Shown: positions 21,964-33,750 of the stretch, piece by piece
How positions within the stretch are numbered: position 1 is the stretch's first letter
Layout of the letters: each line of letters begins with the position of its first letter
Source of the DNA: Plantago major
Lineage: Eukaryota; Streptophyta; Magnoliopsida; Lamiales; Plantaginaceae
Length of the DNA: 64,000 nt
Reading direction: 5' to 3'
Assembly (NCBI GenBank): GCA_026545765.1
Contig: CM048841.1
Location: forward strand, 101,637,352-101,701,351
Translations under genes and position numbers: made by a program
Notes under the pieces: generated by a model
The model's input: the letters and a program-made list of their open reading frames with translations, nothing else
Databases searched by the model: none
Told to the model about the DNA's origin: nothing

Positions 21964-23848
21964 TGTAGCTCCCTGAATTTTATAAAGACGAATTAAGAAA
22001 AATATGACTACCAAGTTAATTGATCTTGAAAATTCATTTAACTCAATTATAAAATTTAAAACATAGTTCGACGTCTTGTGCGTTCTTATACTTGACATGA
22101 AAATTCTTAAATATAATTCGTGAACTAGTCAAAATATGCAGCGGAACTCTAAAATTGTAAACTCTTGCAATAATACATAGCCTTGAAAATTGTTAAAACT
22201 TAGAATAGTAAAGATCCTTCTGGTAGTGATCACTGCTCCGGCAACGCTCCACTCCAATAGCTCGACTTCAAATACCTAAAATTGATATTTAGAAAGGGTC
22301 GGTCGTCACCATGACTATTTGACAATAAGCTACATACGCGTCTATGACCTAAGGTTATATCTTCATGTCTTTTAAATCTTTTAATATTGCTTAATGCAAT
22401 GCAACCCAATGACCTGACTTTGACCTGACACTTAACACTTGAACTTGTTCTTCTTGAAAATTCTTAACTTGAACTTTAACTTGAAACATTTCTTGAAACT
22501 TTCTTGAAAACTTAACATGATCGCAAGCTCACTTGGCATCGTAGGTTCCTATCCTGGTCCATGGTGGCTATCTGTCGGCCTCAGGTCACTTTCGTGGCCC
22601 TATCCGTTGAATAAATAAAATCGACGATCGTGACCTTGGTCATTCTCAATACGAACTAAGAATCGCCACAAATACTGGGATATTTCACGAATTTTTACTT
22701 ATCTTTAACTTTGAAACTTACTTTACTTTAAACCTTCAACATCTTATTAAAGTGAATGCATGCTTCTAAACTCTAACCCATGAATGTATGGACTAATTAA
22801 TGTGTGTGTAAAAATATACCAGAATCTTAAAACAAAAATAGATAAAACCAACAAAGTCCTATAAATTGCAACACTTACACAAGCAGTAGTCATTCATGCC
22901 ATAGCCATATATTATGTAAGACTGTAACAAGAGTGCAACAATTCAACTAGCATACAAAATTTCAATCCACCAACTGTTTATATGTATATATTTTACGCTA
23001 GACACTAGTCTCTGTTTGGTTACCACACTAAGTACTCTGACAATTAACAATAATACCAGCATGATCAACCCAAATAAGTATGTACCGCTTGGCCTAGTGC
23101 GCATGCATCTATCTTACTACAATTATAAACTCACCATAGCCTTTCCAGAAATCTGAAACAGATACACCAAAATCACAAATTCGTATATCGACGAACATAA
23201 ATCATAATCTTGACAGCACATACTATTAGAAACTTTAACCCAAACAACTTACATACAACATAAATTATAATGATACACATAAACGTGAATAAAACCTAGG
23301 AAAACTTGCAAGCATAGCATATTATATCATAAACAACAACCAATTATTCGTGGATGAAATGTTAGGGGAACTTGTATACAACATAACTAATAATTATAAC
23401 AATCAACTTATAAACGTGAATGCAAGTCATAGGGGAACTTGCCTGAAAACTAAATTGTGTGAATCCTTATGCAAATCACGAACGAAAAATCACAAAGATG
23501 CAGCCCCCTTGCCTCTGAACAAAACGAACAGAAGAAAAAGGATGAAGCCTTCTAAAATTCTGGAGGAGTACGCTAACTAAAGAAGAGAGGCGATACTGAT
23601 GCTGAGGTCTGAGAAACAGACGTGAGTCTATTGAACATGAGGGCTTTTGGTTGTTTTGTAACTCTTGTGGATTAATATTGGGATTAAAGATAATTATGGA
23701 CATTAAATCTTGGTGTAATAAAGAGTTTGGGCTGGAAGTGAAGGGTTTTTGGGATTGGGCCAAAGATCCACGCTCTACGAACTACTCTTCAACGCTCGGT
23801 TCGTTTTAAAACGTTTAAATTCGAAAAATAAATTTTTGGGCTGTTACA
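21964..23848 (-). mobile_element. Probable solo LTR (Gypsy type)
   Basis: Read on the minus strand the segment starts TGTAACAGCCC, a common start of plant Gypsy LTRs, and ends GGGAGCTACA, so it has TG...CA ends. TACTA precedes it at 21959-21963. TACTA also occurs four bases after its other end, and directly after the end in the second copy near 49067. There are no internal domains, so it is either a solo LTR or a fragment. The 76-residue frame at 23350-23580 is conserved in the second copy but is probably chance inside the LTR. Confidence 0.5.
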
Positions 23849-23964
23849 TAAGTACTATATGTATTTAATTCGAATTGCATTATAATTTTGTCACAGACAA
23901 TCTAGTCATATTAATATCACTTGCATTAAAATTTAGTCAAAGACTTATGAAATCTTAGCACTTA
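23119..23964. repeat. Duplicated segment, copy 1 (copy 2 at 48335-49175)
   Basis: About 840 bases are nearly identical to 48335-49175. The match covers one end of the LTR-like element and also about 115 bases beyond it. So it is not two independent insertions of the same LTR. Confidence 0.9.
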
Positions 23965-24170
23965 CTTATTAAAGTTGCGCGTGGGATATAATACATGAAC
24001 ACGTTTTCCTTCCTTATCTACACAGATTTCTCTCTATATTGTCATATTGTGGTACTTGTTATTACTTTGTCTCTAAATTCTCCTAACGACGAAAATTTAT
24101 AAAAATACAAGATCTACCATATTAATATGATGGTTCAAATGTTAGAATTTCAAACATGTAAAGTTGGTAC

Positions 24171-24672
24171 TTGTAAAATGACAAATGAATGTTAAAAATA
24201 TCAAGTGATTGATGCTTTACTTAGTAAAGAATTTATATTCTTGAAAAATGTTAAAATATATTCATGTTTGTTTATTAATTAATAGTATAAAACAAGAATT
24301 CTAACACAATTAACTTGTATCCAAGTGGTAAGTAACTAAGCTACTTTACTACCACTTCCATTTTATTCGATATTTATCGAATGAAACTCAAACCGGTTCC
24401 CACCCGGTTGGCGGTCTACTGATATATATTGATATAATCATAGGAGGACAAATTGAGCATGAAATTAATTAAATTAAAACAGATTTGCAGTCAGAATTTA
24501 AAATAAGAGATCTTGGGAAGTTGAAGTACTTTCTAGGAATTGAAATTGCCAGAAATACAAGAGGGGTCCATATATATCACAAAGAAAATATACTTTTGAG
24601 ATTATTGAAGTTACAGGATTACTTGCTTATAAACCAGTAGTGACTCCTATAGAGCAAAATCTAAAACTACTA
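24171..24672 (+). pseudogene. Copia reverse transcriptase fragment (copy of 53591-54090)
   Basis: The last 190 bases encode the RT stretch FKIRDLGKLKYFLGIEIAR followed by frameshifted ITPIEQ-like sequence. The first 300 bases are non-coding. The same non-coding/coding junction occurs at 53591-54090, so the two copies come from one rearranged ancestor. Here the coding part is cut at 24672 by a CACTA terminus. Confidence 0.75.
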
Positions 24673-25662
24673 CACTACAAATCGTAGCGGATGACAGATC
24701 CGTCACATAAAGTTATCTATCCGTCAGCCTCAGCGGCGGATAGAAAATCCGTCGCCCCCCTGGAGCTGTGGCGACGGATAACAATCCGTCGTCCAATTCG
24801 CGACGGATTGGACGACGGATTGACCAATTTTTTTTTTTTAATTGATAACGTGGCGACAGATAGATTCTATCCGTCGCCCCATTTCTATTTTTTTTTTAAA
24901 TAAAATCCGTATTCGAATTTTTATATTCGCATACGGATTAATTCGTATCCAATTTGTATTCGTATACGGATTAATTTGTATTCGAATTTTTATATTCGTA
25001 TCTAATTTGTATTCGTACGGTGTGGTGGTGGTGGGAGGAGAAAGGTGGTGCGGTGGTGGCAGTGGTGGTGGCAGGGTGGTGGTGGGAGGAGGAAAGGTGG
25101 TGGTGGTGGCAGGGTGGTGGTGCGGTGGTGGTGGAGATGGTGGTGGTGCGGTGGTGGTGGGAGGAGAGAGGTGGTGGTGGTGGTGGAGATGGTGGTGGTG
25201 CGGTGGTGGTGGGAGGAGAGAGGTGGTGGTGGTGGAGGAGGTGGTGGTGGAGGAGGTGGGATGGTGGTGGTGGAGGAGAAAGGTGGTGGATGGTGGGAGG
25301 AGAGAGGTGGTGGTGGTGGTGGAGATGGTGGTGGAGGAGGTGGTGGTGGATGGTGGTGGTGGAGGAGAAAGGTGGTGGAAGGAGAAAGGTGGTGGTTGGA
25401 GGAGGAGGAGAGGAGAAGTGGTGGAGGAAAGGAGGTGGTGGAGGAGATATATGGTTTTTTTTTTAGGCTTTTAGCGACGGATAGATCTATCCGTCGCTAA
25501 AAATTTTTTTTTAGATCTGGTCAACTCTCTCAGAAGATCGATAAACTTATCCGTCAGCTCAGAAGCGACGGATAAGTTTATCTGTCAAAACGAAGCGACG
25601 GATAGAATCAACGCCGTTTGGCGATCTGTTGCTACTGGCGACGGATAAAATCCGTCGCCCCT
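24673..25662. mobile_element. CACTA (En/Spm-type) non-autonomous element, right end lost
   Basis: It begins with the superfamily-defining CACTACAA. Subterminal repeats of GCGACGGAT and ATCCGTCGC follow in both orientations near both ends (about 24690-24865 and 25475-25660), the CACTA pattern. The expected right end TTGTAGTG is absent. At 25663 the sequence switches to the repeat also found at 20628. The interior is GGT-rich and has no transposase. Confidence 0.75.
25020..25448. repeat. GGTGGT-rich purine/pyrimidine-asymmetric tract
   Basis: More than 400 bases are almost entirely G, T and A on this strand, with many GGTGG and GGAGG runs. The tract has strong G-quadruplex potential. The three long open frames across it are Gly/Trp/Val-rich translation artefacts. 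Confidence 0.9.
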
Positions 25663-26085
25663 TTCCGCTCCCGAATATTTTTGAATTTTGCGAATTCTCG
25701 CTCCCGATCACGTTATGTGAATAAGACATGACCAAACAATAAAGAATTGATTTTTAATGTAAAATCTCTTATTAAACATATTAGTATTCTAGTTAGTTCA
25801 CAAATCAGTCACTTGAGCAAAAAAATTGAGGAAAAAGAAAAAAACAAATCACAACAACAATGAAGAACCAGGCATGCACAGTTGAGTAGACAAGAAAAGA
25901 AAGAAATCCCTTTATAATTAATTATCTCAGAAATTCAAGACCGAAATAGCTAAGGGTGCCGTCTCCCATCTGCAAAGTTGTAGGTCGCAGTCAGAAGTGT
26001 TGCGATCTTCAAAGGTCATGCTAGCCGGTGAGTGACTTGTCGGTGAGATTCTCATATCAAAATTCCAAGTATTTGTTTGTGAGTA
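25663..26085. repeat. Duplicated segment (copy of 20628-21058)
   Basis: It matches the intronic segment of the membrane-protein gene. It starts at the point where the CACTA element is cut and is followed directly by the next copied module. Confidence 0.9.
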
Positions 26086-26099
26086 ATTTATCACGTATC

Positions 26100-26560
26100 T
26101 CATATATTTTGTATTCATAAGACTGTTTATCACGTATTTCGTATATTTTGTGTTTTACAAAAGTGGTATGTAATTTATCGATATTTTTCATTGAAAAAAA
26201 AGGTCGAGAAAAGACAAAAGGAACGCATAAAATTAAAGATACGTAGATATTTATAATCATTTTTTTTAGATACAATATTACAATTACAATATGAGCATTG
26301 GACAAATTTTATCAATAAATCTCTAATCATCAATTCAATAATTCCCTATACAGAGAAATTAATCACCTATTTCGTGAATCGAACCCGTGACATTTTGGGC
26401 ACGAGATGTCTCAGCTTGCCACTCGGCTACGAACACTTTGACGATATTTATAATCATTGACAACCAAAATCAGACTGTCAGTGAACACTTTGACGATATT
26501 AATTCCACAAAATTTCATGTAGGACTGAATGAATTTGGTGAGGTTTAGACCATTGTGCTT

Positions 26561-26617
<57 letters not shown>

Positions 26618-26632
26618 TAATTCAAGTTCTGC
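26100..26632. repeat. Duplicated segment (copy of 14454-14996), with (TA)n
   Basis: It carries the same SINE, flanks and TA tract (about 26564-26614) as the first copy. It is followed at 26631-26662 by a piece otherwise found at 16794-16825. Confidence 0.9.
26261..26442 (-). mobile_element. tRNA-derived SINE, copy 2
   Basis: Box A TAGCCGAGTGG and box B GGGTTCGATTC are on the minus strand. The same 15-bp flanking repeats are at 26246-26260 and 26443-26457. It was copied together with its surroundings and is not an independent insertion. Confidence 0.8.
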
Positions 26633-26662
26633 ACATCCGTACATACTCCATACATCAATACT

Positions 26663-28050
26663 CTATCTGACTCCCAGCATAGACCAAACCCAACACCCGT
26701 GTGAAGGAAAACAACAAAGGTTTAGACTTTAGAGTCAACCAATCGAGTCTTTAAGTTCTGTTTAGTCTTCTCCATATTCTAAAGTAGAACTAATCGACTG
26801 AAATTAATTGTAGCTTCAATTGATTATCTTTTGCACGGTTACTTGGATTTTTATTGTTGCTAGATATATACTTTGTTTTCTGGATTGAGTATTCAAATTT
26901 TCAAGATTTGAGATTGCATTGCATATGGTTACTTTGCTGCTACTATTAATTGTTTTGCTGTGTTCAATCATGAATTTTTGTGCCATAAAATTTGCTAGTA
27001 GTAGTATTTTATGCGCATTAAGAGAGTAGTTAGTAGTAGCGCATGGAATAGTAACACATATGGAGAGCACTAATAAACTGGTATTTGCGCAACTAATTCA
27101 CCAAATTAAAAGTGAGTTGTGAAAATCAAAAGTATTTGGCTGTTTACACCAAAAAAGTTTTATATTTAGTCCATTAGCCCATGTATTATTTTTAAAGGAG
27201 AAATTTCTCCTCGTGTTGTTTCGGTTGCAACCTGTGTACGAAAAACCGAACCGGGTGTAGAATCGGGTATGCTACAAAATACTGGTTCAACCGGTCAAAC
27301 CACTTATTAACCTGGTATGACGTCTTATACATGTGTTTATTAATAAACCTAATTAATATGGGTCTGTAATAATTATTTACGAAGTTGAACAATCACACCA
27401 AATAATAAAAAAATTAGACTACATATAATCAAATTACAACGTAACAAATAAAAAAATTAGGTTTGAAGGAATTATATGATCATCAATTTGGAGGCCTTTT
27501 CTTATCCGTGTACCTAGCAGTTAGGTTTGATTTTCGTTCCATAAGATTATTCCACATTGTCATCAAAGATTTTCGTTCCATAAGATTATTCCCCTTTGGC
27601 ACGACAAGTAGAAATCTGAAGTAGTTTCACAACAAAATTATTATACTAATTAATCTCCTTTGGCTCAACCGGAAAAATGAATACTAATTGTTACTAATTT
27701 CTCATACCACCAAAAAAATTAGGGTACTACCCATTCCTACTTAATTACACATAACCAAAAAAATATATATATGCCTGCACTAAATCACCTACTACGAAAT
27801 AATTACCCGTCATCTACCAAAAAAACAAAAAATCAGTCCAAAGCAAACTACAAAAATATCAGAAATTCGCCAAAAAAGCGATATATTTTCAACATATATA
27901 CTTTTTAAGTAATACATGATCCATATATTTATAAAATCTCATGTTTATTTATGATTTATTCTCAAATGGATATTTGAAAAAGTATTTGGATCTTGATTGT
28001 GTATAAATGAAATACCTAGACAGTTTCATATATATTGCATTCTGATCACT
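26663..28050. other. Non-coding AT-rich region
   Basis: No gene is seen. A 34-base near-repeat (GATTTTCGTTCCATAAGATT) occurs at about 27529 and again at about 27568. A short stretch at about 26719-26745 recurs near 52950. The 27200-27310 block with AACCGAACCGGG and GGTTCAACCGG resembles hAT subterminal sequence. Confidence 0.5.
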
Positions 28051-28052
28051 TA

Positions 28053-28159
28053 GACTGTGTTCTTTTCATCTGAAAACTCATTAATTCAAGTTCAGTTCAG
28101 TTCTGCTTAGTTTTTTTTTATACTACAATTCAGTTCAGTTCAGACGAAGAGAAAAATCC
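28053..28159. mobile_element. Tourist-like MITE, reverse-oriented relative
   Basis: It starts GACTGTGTTCTTTTCATCTG and contains CAGTTCAG repeats. It is flanked by TTA at 28050-28052 and 28160-28162. It matches the complement of 16616-16768 with internal differences. Confidence 0.5.
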
Positions 28160-28269
28160 TTAAACGTTTATTTTCGTATCTATTTATCAAAGTGTTAATA
28201 CGTCTGCACATTTTGTTATCCAACCCACTACGAACTTAACAAATATTTAACTCGATTCATTATTATAAC

Positions 28270-28435
28270 TAGGCCTGTCAATGGGTTTAAACCACAACAA
28301 CCCACACAAAATCCAACCCGACCCACAAATGGAGTAAGCTGACCGGTCCGGTCCCGGTTGTAGAGGTTGGAACCAGTCAAAAACCGTAGCGATCGGACCG
28401 GACCCGAACCAGACCGATCGGGTCCGTTTTTACAA
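28270..28435. mobile_element. hAT-like terminal fragment
   Basis: TAGGCCTGTCAATGGG at 28270 resembles a hAT terminus. The following G+C-rich stretch has GACCGGTCCGG and GATCGGACCGG subterminal-type repeats. No matching right end was found. The rest to 29084 is AT-rich and non-coding, with a 25-base tandem repeat at about 28571-28623. Confidence 0.35.
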
Positions 28436-29267
28436 TTTTTTTTTTTTTGTAATTTCTGAACAGATTTTGCAGATAACTAATTAATTTATTTGTTGTATTG
28501 TTTATTCATTTTTTTTTAGGTGGAACTTCATATATATTACATATCACAATCTAGCTCAAACCCAATAATACTTGTTCTACTCCTTGTCCGGGTTGATGAG
28601 CTTGTTCTACTCCTTGTCCGGGTTGTGTCCTTGTTATACATACTTTATCCTGGATCGGTTTAGTTTTTGTATAATAACCGCGTAACCTCTACATGAAAAA
28701 AGAAAAAGATCTATCACGGTGTTCACGCCCTTGCAATTTGCAACCGACCAAGACTTTTAACTTTCAACAAAGATGAGATGAGACGTAAGTAGACGCAATG
28801 TTGAATAGTTGTAGTACTTGAAGCAAATACAAAACACTTTTCACCTATATAGAAGTAGAGTATAAGAGTTGTCGAGGGAACTCCACTTCTGCTTTAACGG
28901 TCACTTGATCACACAAAAAATGAAATCTAGTAGTCATACTAATTTAATACATATCAACCAAAAAATTATTTCTAGATCCTGACTATTGGAGAACAAACGG
29001 TTTTTCTTAAATATTGGTTTACACATACAAAATAAAATTTCACTTCCAAAAATTTCTAATTCAAATTCATACATAATTTATAGTTGATATGGAGATATAA
29101 GTCCGCCACCCGAGAACTCGAGAAACGCTTTTAGCCACGGTCTGAGAAGTCAAGTCCGCCACCCAGAAGGAAAGCCCGACACAAGACAAACATAAGGACC
29201 GGCACCAGTAAAGAGTTCCAGAATGGGAAAACTTCATATACAAATCCTAAAGGAAAGTACCCAAAAG

Positions 29268-32200
29268 CTATATTTTGAAACTCGGACCCGGACGTTGACC
29301 CGGCCTACCTACTGTAGGAGGTTCAACCGGGTCAACTCGGGTCAACCCGGGTCAACCTACAAAAAATATTTTTAAAAATAAAATATAATGTATACCTTAA
29401 AAATTCAACATATACATTTTTTACCTAAAAAAAAAGATAGAAAACATTGCATAAACGACATATACATCAATTCAATTGCCACAATTCATATAAAATATAG
29501 AAATAAAATAACAATCCATAAACCACAATTCATATTGAGTTCAAAATAACAAATAACATCAAAGCATCATAGTTCCAACTTAGTCTCTAAAACATCTTAA
29601 GATTGCAACAATCCATAAACAATCAAAACAAAGTTCACTTGAAGATGCAACAATCCATAAACAATCCATATGTTTTTGAACAACAAAGTCGTAAAATGCC
29701 TAGCTTTCTTCTCCGGCGCCTTCCCCTTCATTCGGTGGCTCACATCCCCAGTTTTGATCATCTCCCCACATAGGATCATCATCGTCAAGAAGAGTTGTGT
29801 CAAGGACATTGTCACTACCTATACGAAAGCCATGATAATGATACAAATTAAATTACCTAACCAAAAGACCAAAACAAAGTAAGGGATAGTGAAATGATAC
29901 CTTCAACACACTGTGAACTCTCACCAGCATCACCTGTTTCATTTTCAAGCCTCTCCAATTCATCATAGTCTAGCTCTCCATTAGGTTCTTCATCAATTAC
30001 CCAATGATCAACTCTATCAACACATTCTATATCAATGGGATCATACGAAACTTTCTTTGGACTACAAACAATATAAAAACAAAGGTCAAGCAATCATCAA
30101 GACCAATATTCAATACGTTATGTAACTATAACAAAACATGAGTTAAAGAACCATATACCGATTCTTCAAGCGCAGATTGTAGTGTACAAAGACAAGGTCA
30201 TTAAGCCTTTGATGCTCCAAATTTATTTCTTCTTAGTATGAATGCGCCAAACACACTCCAATTGCGCTCACAACCTGAAGAGGATGATGTCTGACTCAGA
30301 AGTCTGATGGCAAGATTCTGCAAGTTTGGTGCACCATTGCCAAATATTCTCCACCATTCATCTAAATATGAAGAAATAATTGTGAGTTACAAATATAATA
30401 TTAATAACACTTATACATATGCAAGACTATATACAATTCAATAAACATACCCGGTCTGATCCTTTTTGCATCTTTTTGAGCAAGTGACATTCCAAACCTA
30501 CCTTGAGCCTCACGGAACATTGTAAGCTCTGATGTGACACCGTCAGAATCCCCATAAAGCTCTTGAATAAGGTCAAGAAAACCATCATAAGCAAGAGAAG
30601 GCATTGGAGTCGCTCTATCATATTGGAATGCTGGATTCAACCAGTATGCAGCTGCGTGGAGATCCTTCCTCAACATCTTATCCCACCTCTCCTCAATGAT
30701 ATCAACAAATGGTTTGTATCTCCTCTCAACATTATTGAATACAGCCTTTGTACCATTAACAACTCTTGTCAACCCCTCAAACACATAACCCAAAGAAGGT
30801 TTCTCATCAGTGTCACAAATACGCAACAATCTCATCAATGGTTCCGTCACTTTCACAATGAGTAAGCAATTATTCCAAAACCTACTATCAAATACAATGT
30901 CTTTCACTCTCTTACCCTTCAGCTTCAAGAACTTTTTAAAACCAGGGTCTATGACCAATGCCTCCAAATGATGTTTATGATCATACAAACTCTTCAATGC
31001 AATGAAACTAGTGCCAAATCTAGTAGCTCCAGGAGTAATTATGTCAGTCCATCCAGGCCTTTCACGCAACCAACCACGTGTCCATTTGGTGTTATAAACA
31101 AACACAGTGATTCTAGAAGCTCGAAAGATGCAATTGCTTACCCTTTCCATTTTGCCAATATCTTGCAACATCAAATTGATACGATGGCGAGCATGGAGAC
31201 CAAAAATCTTAGGATACTCCTTGTGAATCTTAGCCCAAAGACTTTGTAGTTAAATGCATTGTCACTAACCACATGAACAACATTCTCTTTCCCAACATAC
31301 TCAATGATTCTTGCAAGCAGTTATACAAATTATCGGTTGAAGCAGTGTTAGAGACATCACATGACTCAATAAACGATATACCATTAGGGCTATACACCAA
31401 GAAATTGATCAAAGATCTACCACGGTTATCAGTCCAACCATCACCCATAATGGTACACCCCTCCTTAACCCACCTAGATCGCATAAGCATCAATGCTTAA
31501 AGAAACTTGAGTTTTAGCTTCTTTAAGTAAAGGAACTCTCAATGCATGATAAGTTGGACTGTGTATCCGACCATGGTTGCTACCTTATTCATTACAATGA
31601 CCTTAAAGTATTGAGTTAGCGACAAGATTAAAGGGAATACAAGCATCATAAAACCACAATGCAATGTATATATCACTTCATGTTTTCTTTCTTTATTTTG
31701 CCATTCTTTTATGCTAATTTGTTTCAAGTCTAACGATGCATTGCCTTTCATGTAACTCCTATCGTTTTCATTTTTTTGTCCCAGAGCCACCAAGCTTTCA
31801 TCATCGTCAACTACAAACATATCATCCATTTCCATCTTGGTTTGTCTTTCAACATCCCTAGTAGCTAGAACATCATTCATTTCATCACGATATCTTTAGT
31901 AACCTTTACACAACCCATGACCTCACCTTTCTTGCGTGCTAAATGTTGTTTCACTCTATTAATCCCTCCCCTTTGAACACTTTTTCACAAAGAGTGCATT
32001 GCGAATCTTATTCTTACCAGTTGTCCAATTTCAACACAATCTTGCCAAGTCGATCAACTTTTGATTGGAGGTGGCAAATGGAGCATTTTCGTAAGAATTT
32101 GCACTAGCGTAAGTGGCGATGATGGCGTTCGACTGTCCATATCCTACAAGATACATATGCATTTACACTAGTCACTAGCAGAAGCTAAATTAAAATTACT

Positions 32201-33095
32201 AACTAAACAAAACTCAACACTCAAGTAGAAGGATCAACTTAAAAACGCAAGAACAAGATTAATACTTTACTTACCAGTTACCAATTGAGCCGATTGAATG
32301 AATGAAATGAACAGAGCTGATTGAATGAATGAGACAGAGCCGCAAAACGGCAACAGCAGAGAAGGCGATTCAAATTCAACATAAACTGAAAAGGAAAACA
32401 TCAATCTTAATGAAACCTCTCCCAAATTCTTCCAAACTGAAAAGGAAAACAGAAACTGAAAAGGAAAACAAAAGTCGAACCTGCAACTCCCAGTCGGCCA
32501 CAGTCCACAAATTCACTCAAACCTGCAACTTCACTAGACCAATATATATATGGGTCCTATTCAAATCCAATCAATCCATTTAGCAAGCTGGAACCAACAA
32601 ATATACATACCCGCAGCATAATCAATGATTTTCCTACCTGCAGGTTGCGTTGCGTTGAAGGCTTGAAGTGAAGCTTTTCTGTTGGTTCAAGCCTTGAAGA
32701 TCGAAGCTTTGCGCTGCGTTGAAGGCTTGAAGATTTTCCAGTTTCCTACCTGCGTTGCGTTGAAGGCTTGAAGATTGAAGCTTTGCGGGTTTGGCGTTTG
32801 CAGATTGAGATTGCCAGATTGAGATTGGGGCTTTTCGATTTTTGCTTCTATTTCGGTTTGCAGATTGATTTTGGGCATGGGGGCCGTTTTTTTTTGGTTT
32901 TACACTTTATCGTTTTTCTCTTTTTTTTTTTTTTTTTTCAGAAAACCGGTTCGAACCGGTTTTTTACCGGGTTTTTACCGGTTTCACCGGTTTTTTACCG
33001 AAATCCGAGTTTTTCCGGTTTTGGGGGGTTTTCGGCCCGGACCCCCCTCCGAGTGGCGGTTGGACCGGGTCGACCCGCCGGGTTTGATAACATAG
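29268..33095 (-). mobile_element. hAT transposon nested in the 5' LTR
   Basis: The left terminus CTATATTTTGAAACTCGG matches the complement of the right end (CTATGTTATCAAACCCGG). The 8-bp target duplication CCCAAAAG is at 29260-29267 and 33096-33103. Subterminal GGTCAACCCGGG and ACCGGTTTTTTACCGG repeats sit inside the ends. It carries a decayed transposase on the minus strand. GAAGGCTTGAAG repeats occur at about 32650-32790 near the 5' side of the transposase. Confidence 0.9.
29690..32100 (-). pseudogene. hAT transposase (BED finger, DUF659, hAT dimerisation), broken
   Basis: This is a cut-and-paste transposase of the hAT class. Reading the minus strand, the N-terminus near 32010-31930 shows a BED-like finger (CTLCEKVFKG, then RVKQHLARKKGE). 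DUF659 follows at 31493-31230 (GCTIMGDGWTDNRGRSLINF). The central part is at 31174-30401, and the C-terminal dimerisation domain is at about 30370-30210 (SSSSGCERNWSVFG). An acidic tail lies in two exon-like pieces, 30093-29880 and about 29815-29699. Frameshifts and stops interrupt the finger, the DUF659 exit and the last exons, so it cannot be active. It lies wholly within the element ends. Confidence 0.85.
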
Positions 33096-33273
33096 CCCAA
33101 AAGGCCCGACATTAAGGTCTTAACGGACTTCGATCTCTACAAAAGGTCCGCCTGCAGGAAGTCCGCCATCACTAACGTGAGATAAACGCGCCACCTACCT
33201 CCGAGACCACGTGGCACGTTATCACCAAGCCGACAAGATCCCGGGAATTCGAATTCCGTCCCCAAGCTTCCTC

Positions 33274-33281
33274 TATAAATA
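33274..33281 (+). promoter_or_regulatory. TATA box of the 5' LTR
   Basis: TATAAATA in the context CCTCTATAAATAGCC lies about 430 bases before the LTR end. The same box is in the 3' LTR at 46853-46860. The nested hAT lies upstream and does not disrupt it. Confidence 0.6.
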
Positions 33282-33711
33282 GCCGCATTTACTACTCATT
33301 AAGATGCAACTACCACTCAAAATCTACTCTCTAACTTTCGGTCCGAGATAACGATCGACCGTCATCTGAAGTTGAGTCTTAGTCCCGATCGCCCAAGGCA
33401 GCCGCCCAAAGTCTAACTAACCCTTCCTTTTGTACCCAGGAGAAGTCCGGATCGAACTTCGCCAGCCCTTACCAGGAGACGGACCATCATAGGATTGAAC
33501 CGAGAAGTGCCTTATCTGGGTTCATAACACCCCTAATCAAGCTGGAGCCGGACTCTAGATCCAGCTCAAGGACCCAGGTTGCTCTTGCCGGACTCCAGTT
33601 TGCCGGACCCTCGAACTAAAACAATCCCAACCACGCGAACTGACCATTGGACTTTCCTGAACTACGCTCTTGACCCTGGAATTTGACTTAACCGGATTTA
33701 CCCCACATCAT

Positions 33712-33729
33712 ATTGGCGCCGTCTATGGG
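33712..33729 (+). other. Primer binding site
   Basis: TTGGCGCCGTCTATGGGA directly follows the LTR end CATCA, where the tRNA primer pairs. The first ten bases TGGCGCCGTC match the site seen in several Tat/Athila-type elements that use tRNA-Asp-like primers. I cannot confirm the tRNA. Confidence 0.6.
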
Positions 33730-33750
33730 AATCACTTAGTACAAAAAGCC

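Larger units (their letters stand above)
29085..33710 (+). repeat. 5' LTR of the Tat element, split by hAT
   Basis: 29085-29267 and 33104-33710 together give about 790 bases that align along the 3' LTR. The break is exactly at the 8-bp duplication CCCAAAAG. A TATA box (TATAAATA, 33274-33281) lies after the inserted element. The two LTRs differ by substitutions and small indels, including about 25 bases near 33590. Confidence 0.9.

Noticed and set aside
23350..23580. 76-residue frame conserved at 48567-48797
   Set aside because: Conservation follows from the whole 840-base duplication and is not frame-specific.
24842..25500. Three overlapping Gly/Trp/Val-rich open frames
   Set aside because: The GGT/GGA repeat lacks stop codons in every frame; no protein-like composition or start context.
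33670..33750. Upstream start for gag within the LTR
   Set aside because: This part spans the LTR end and primer site; the first sensible start is at 33751.
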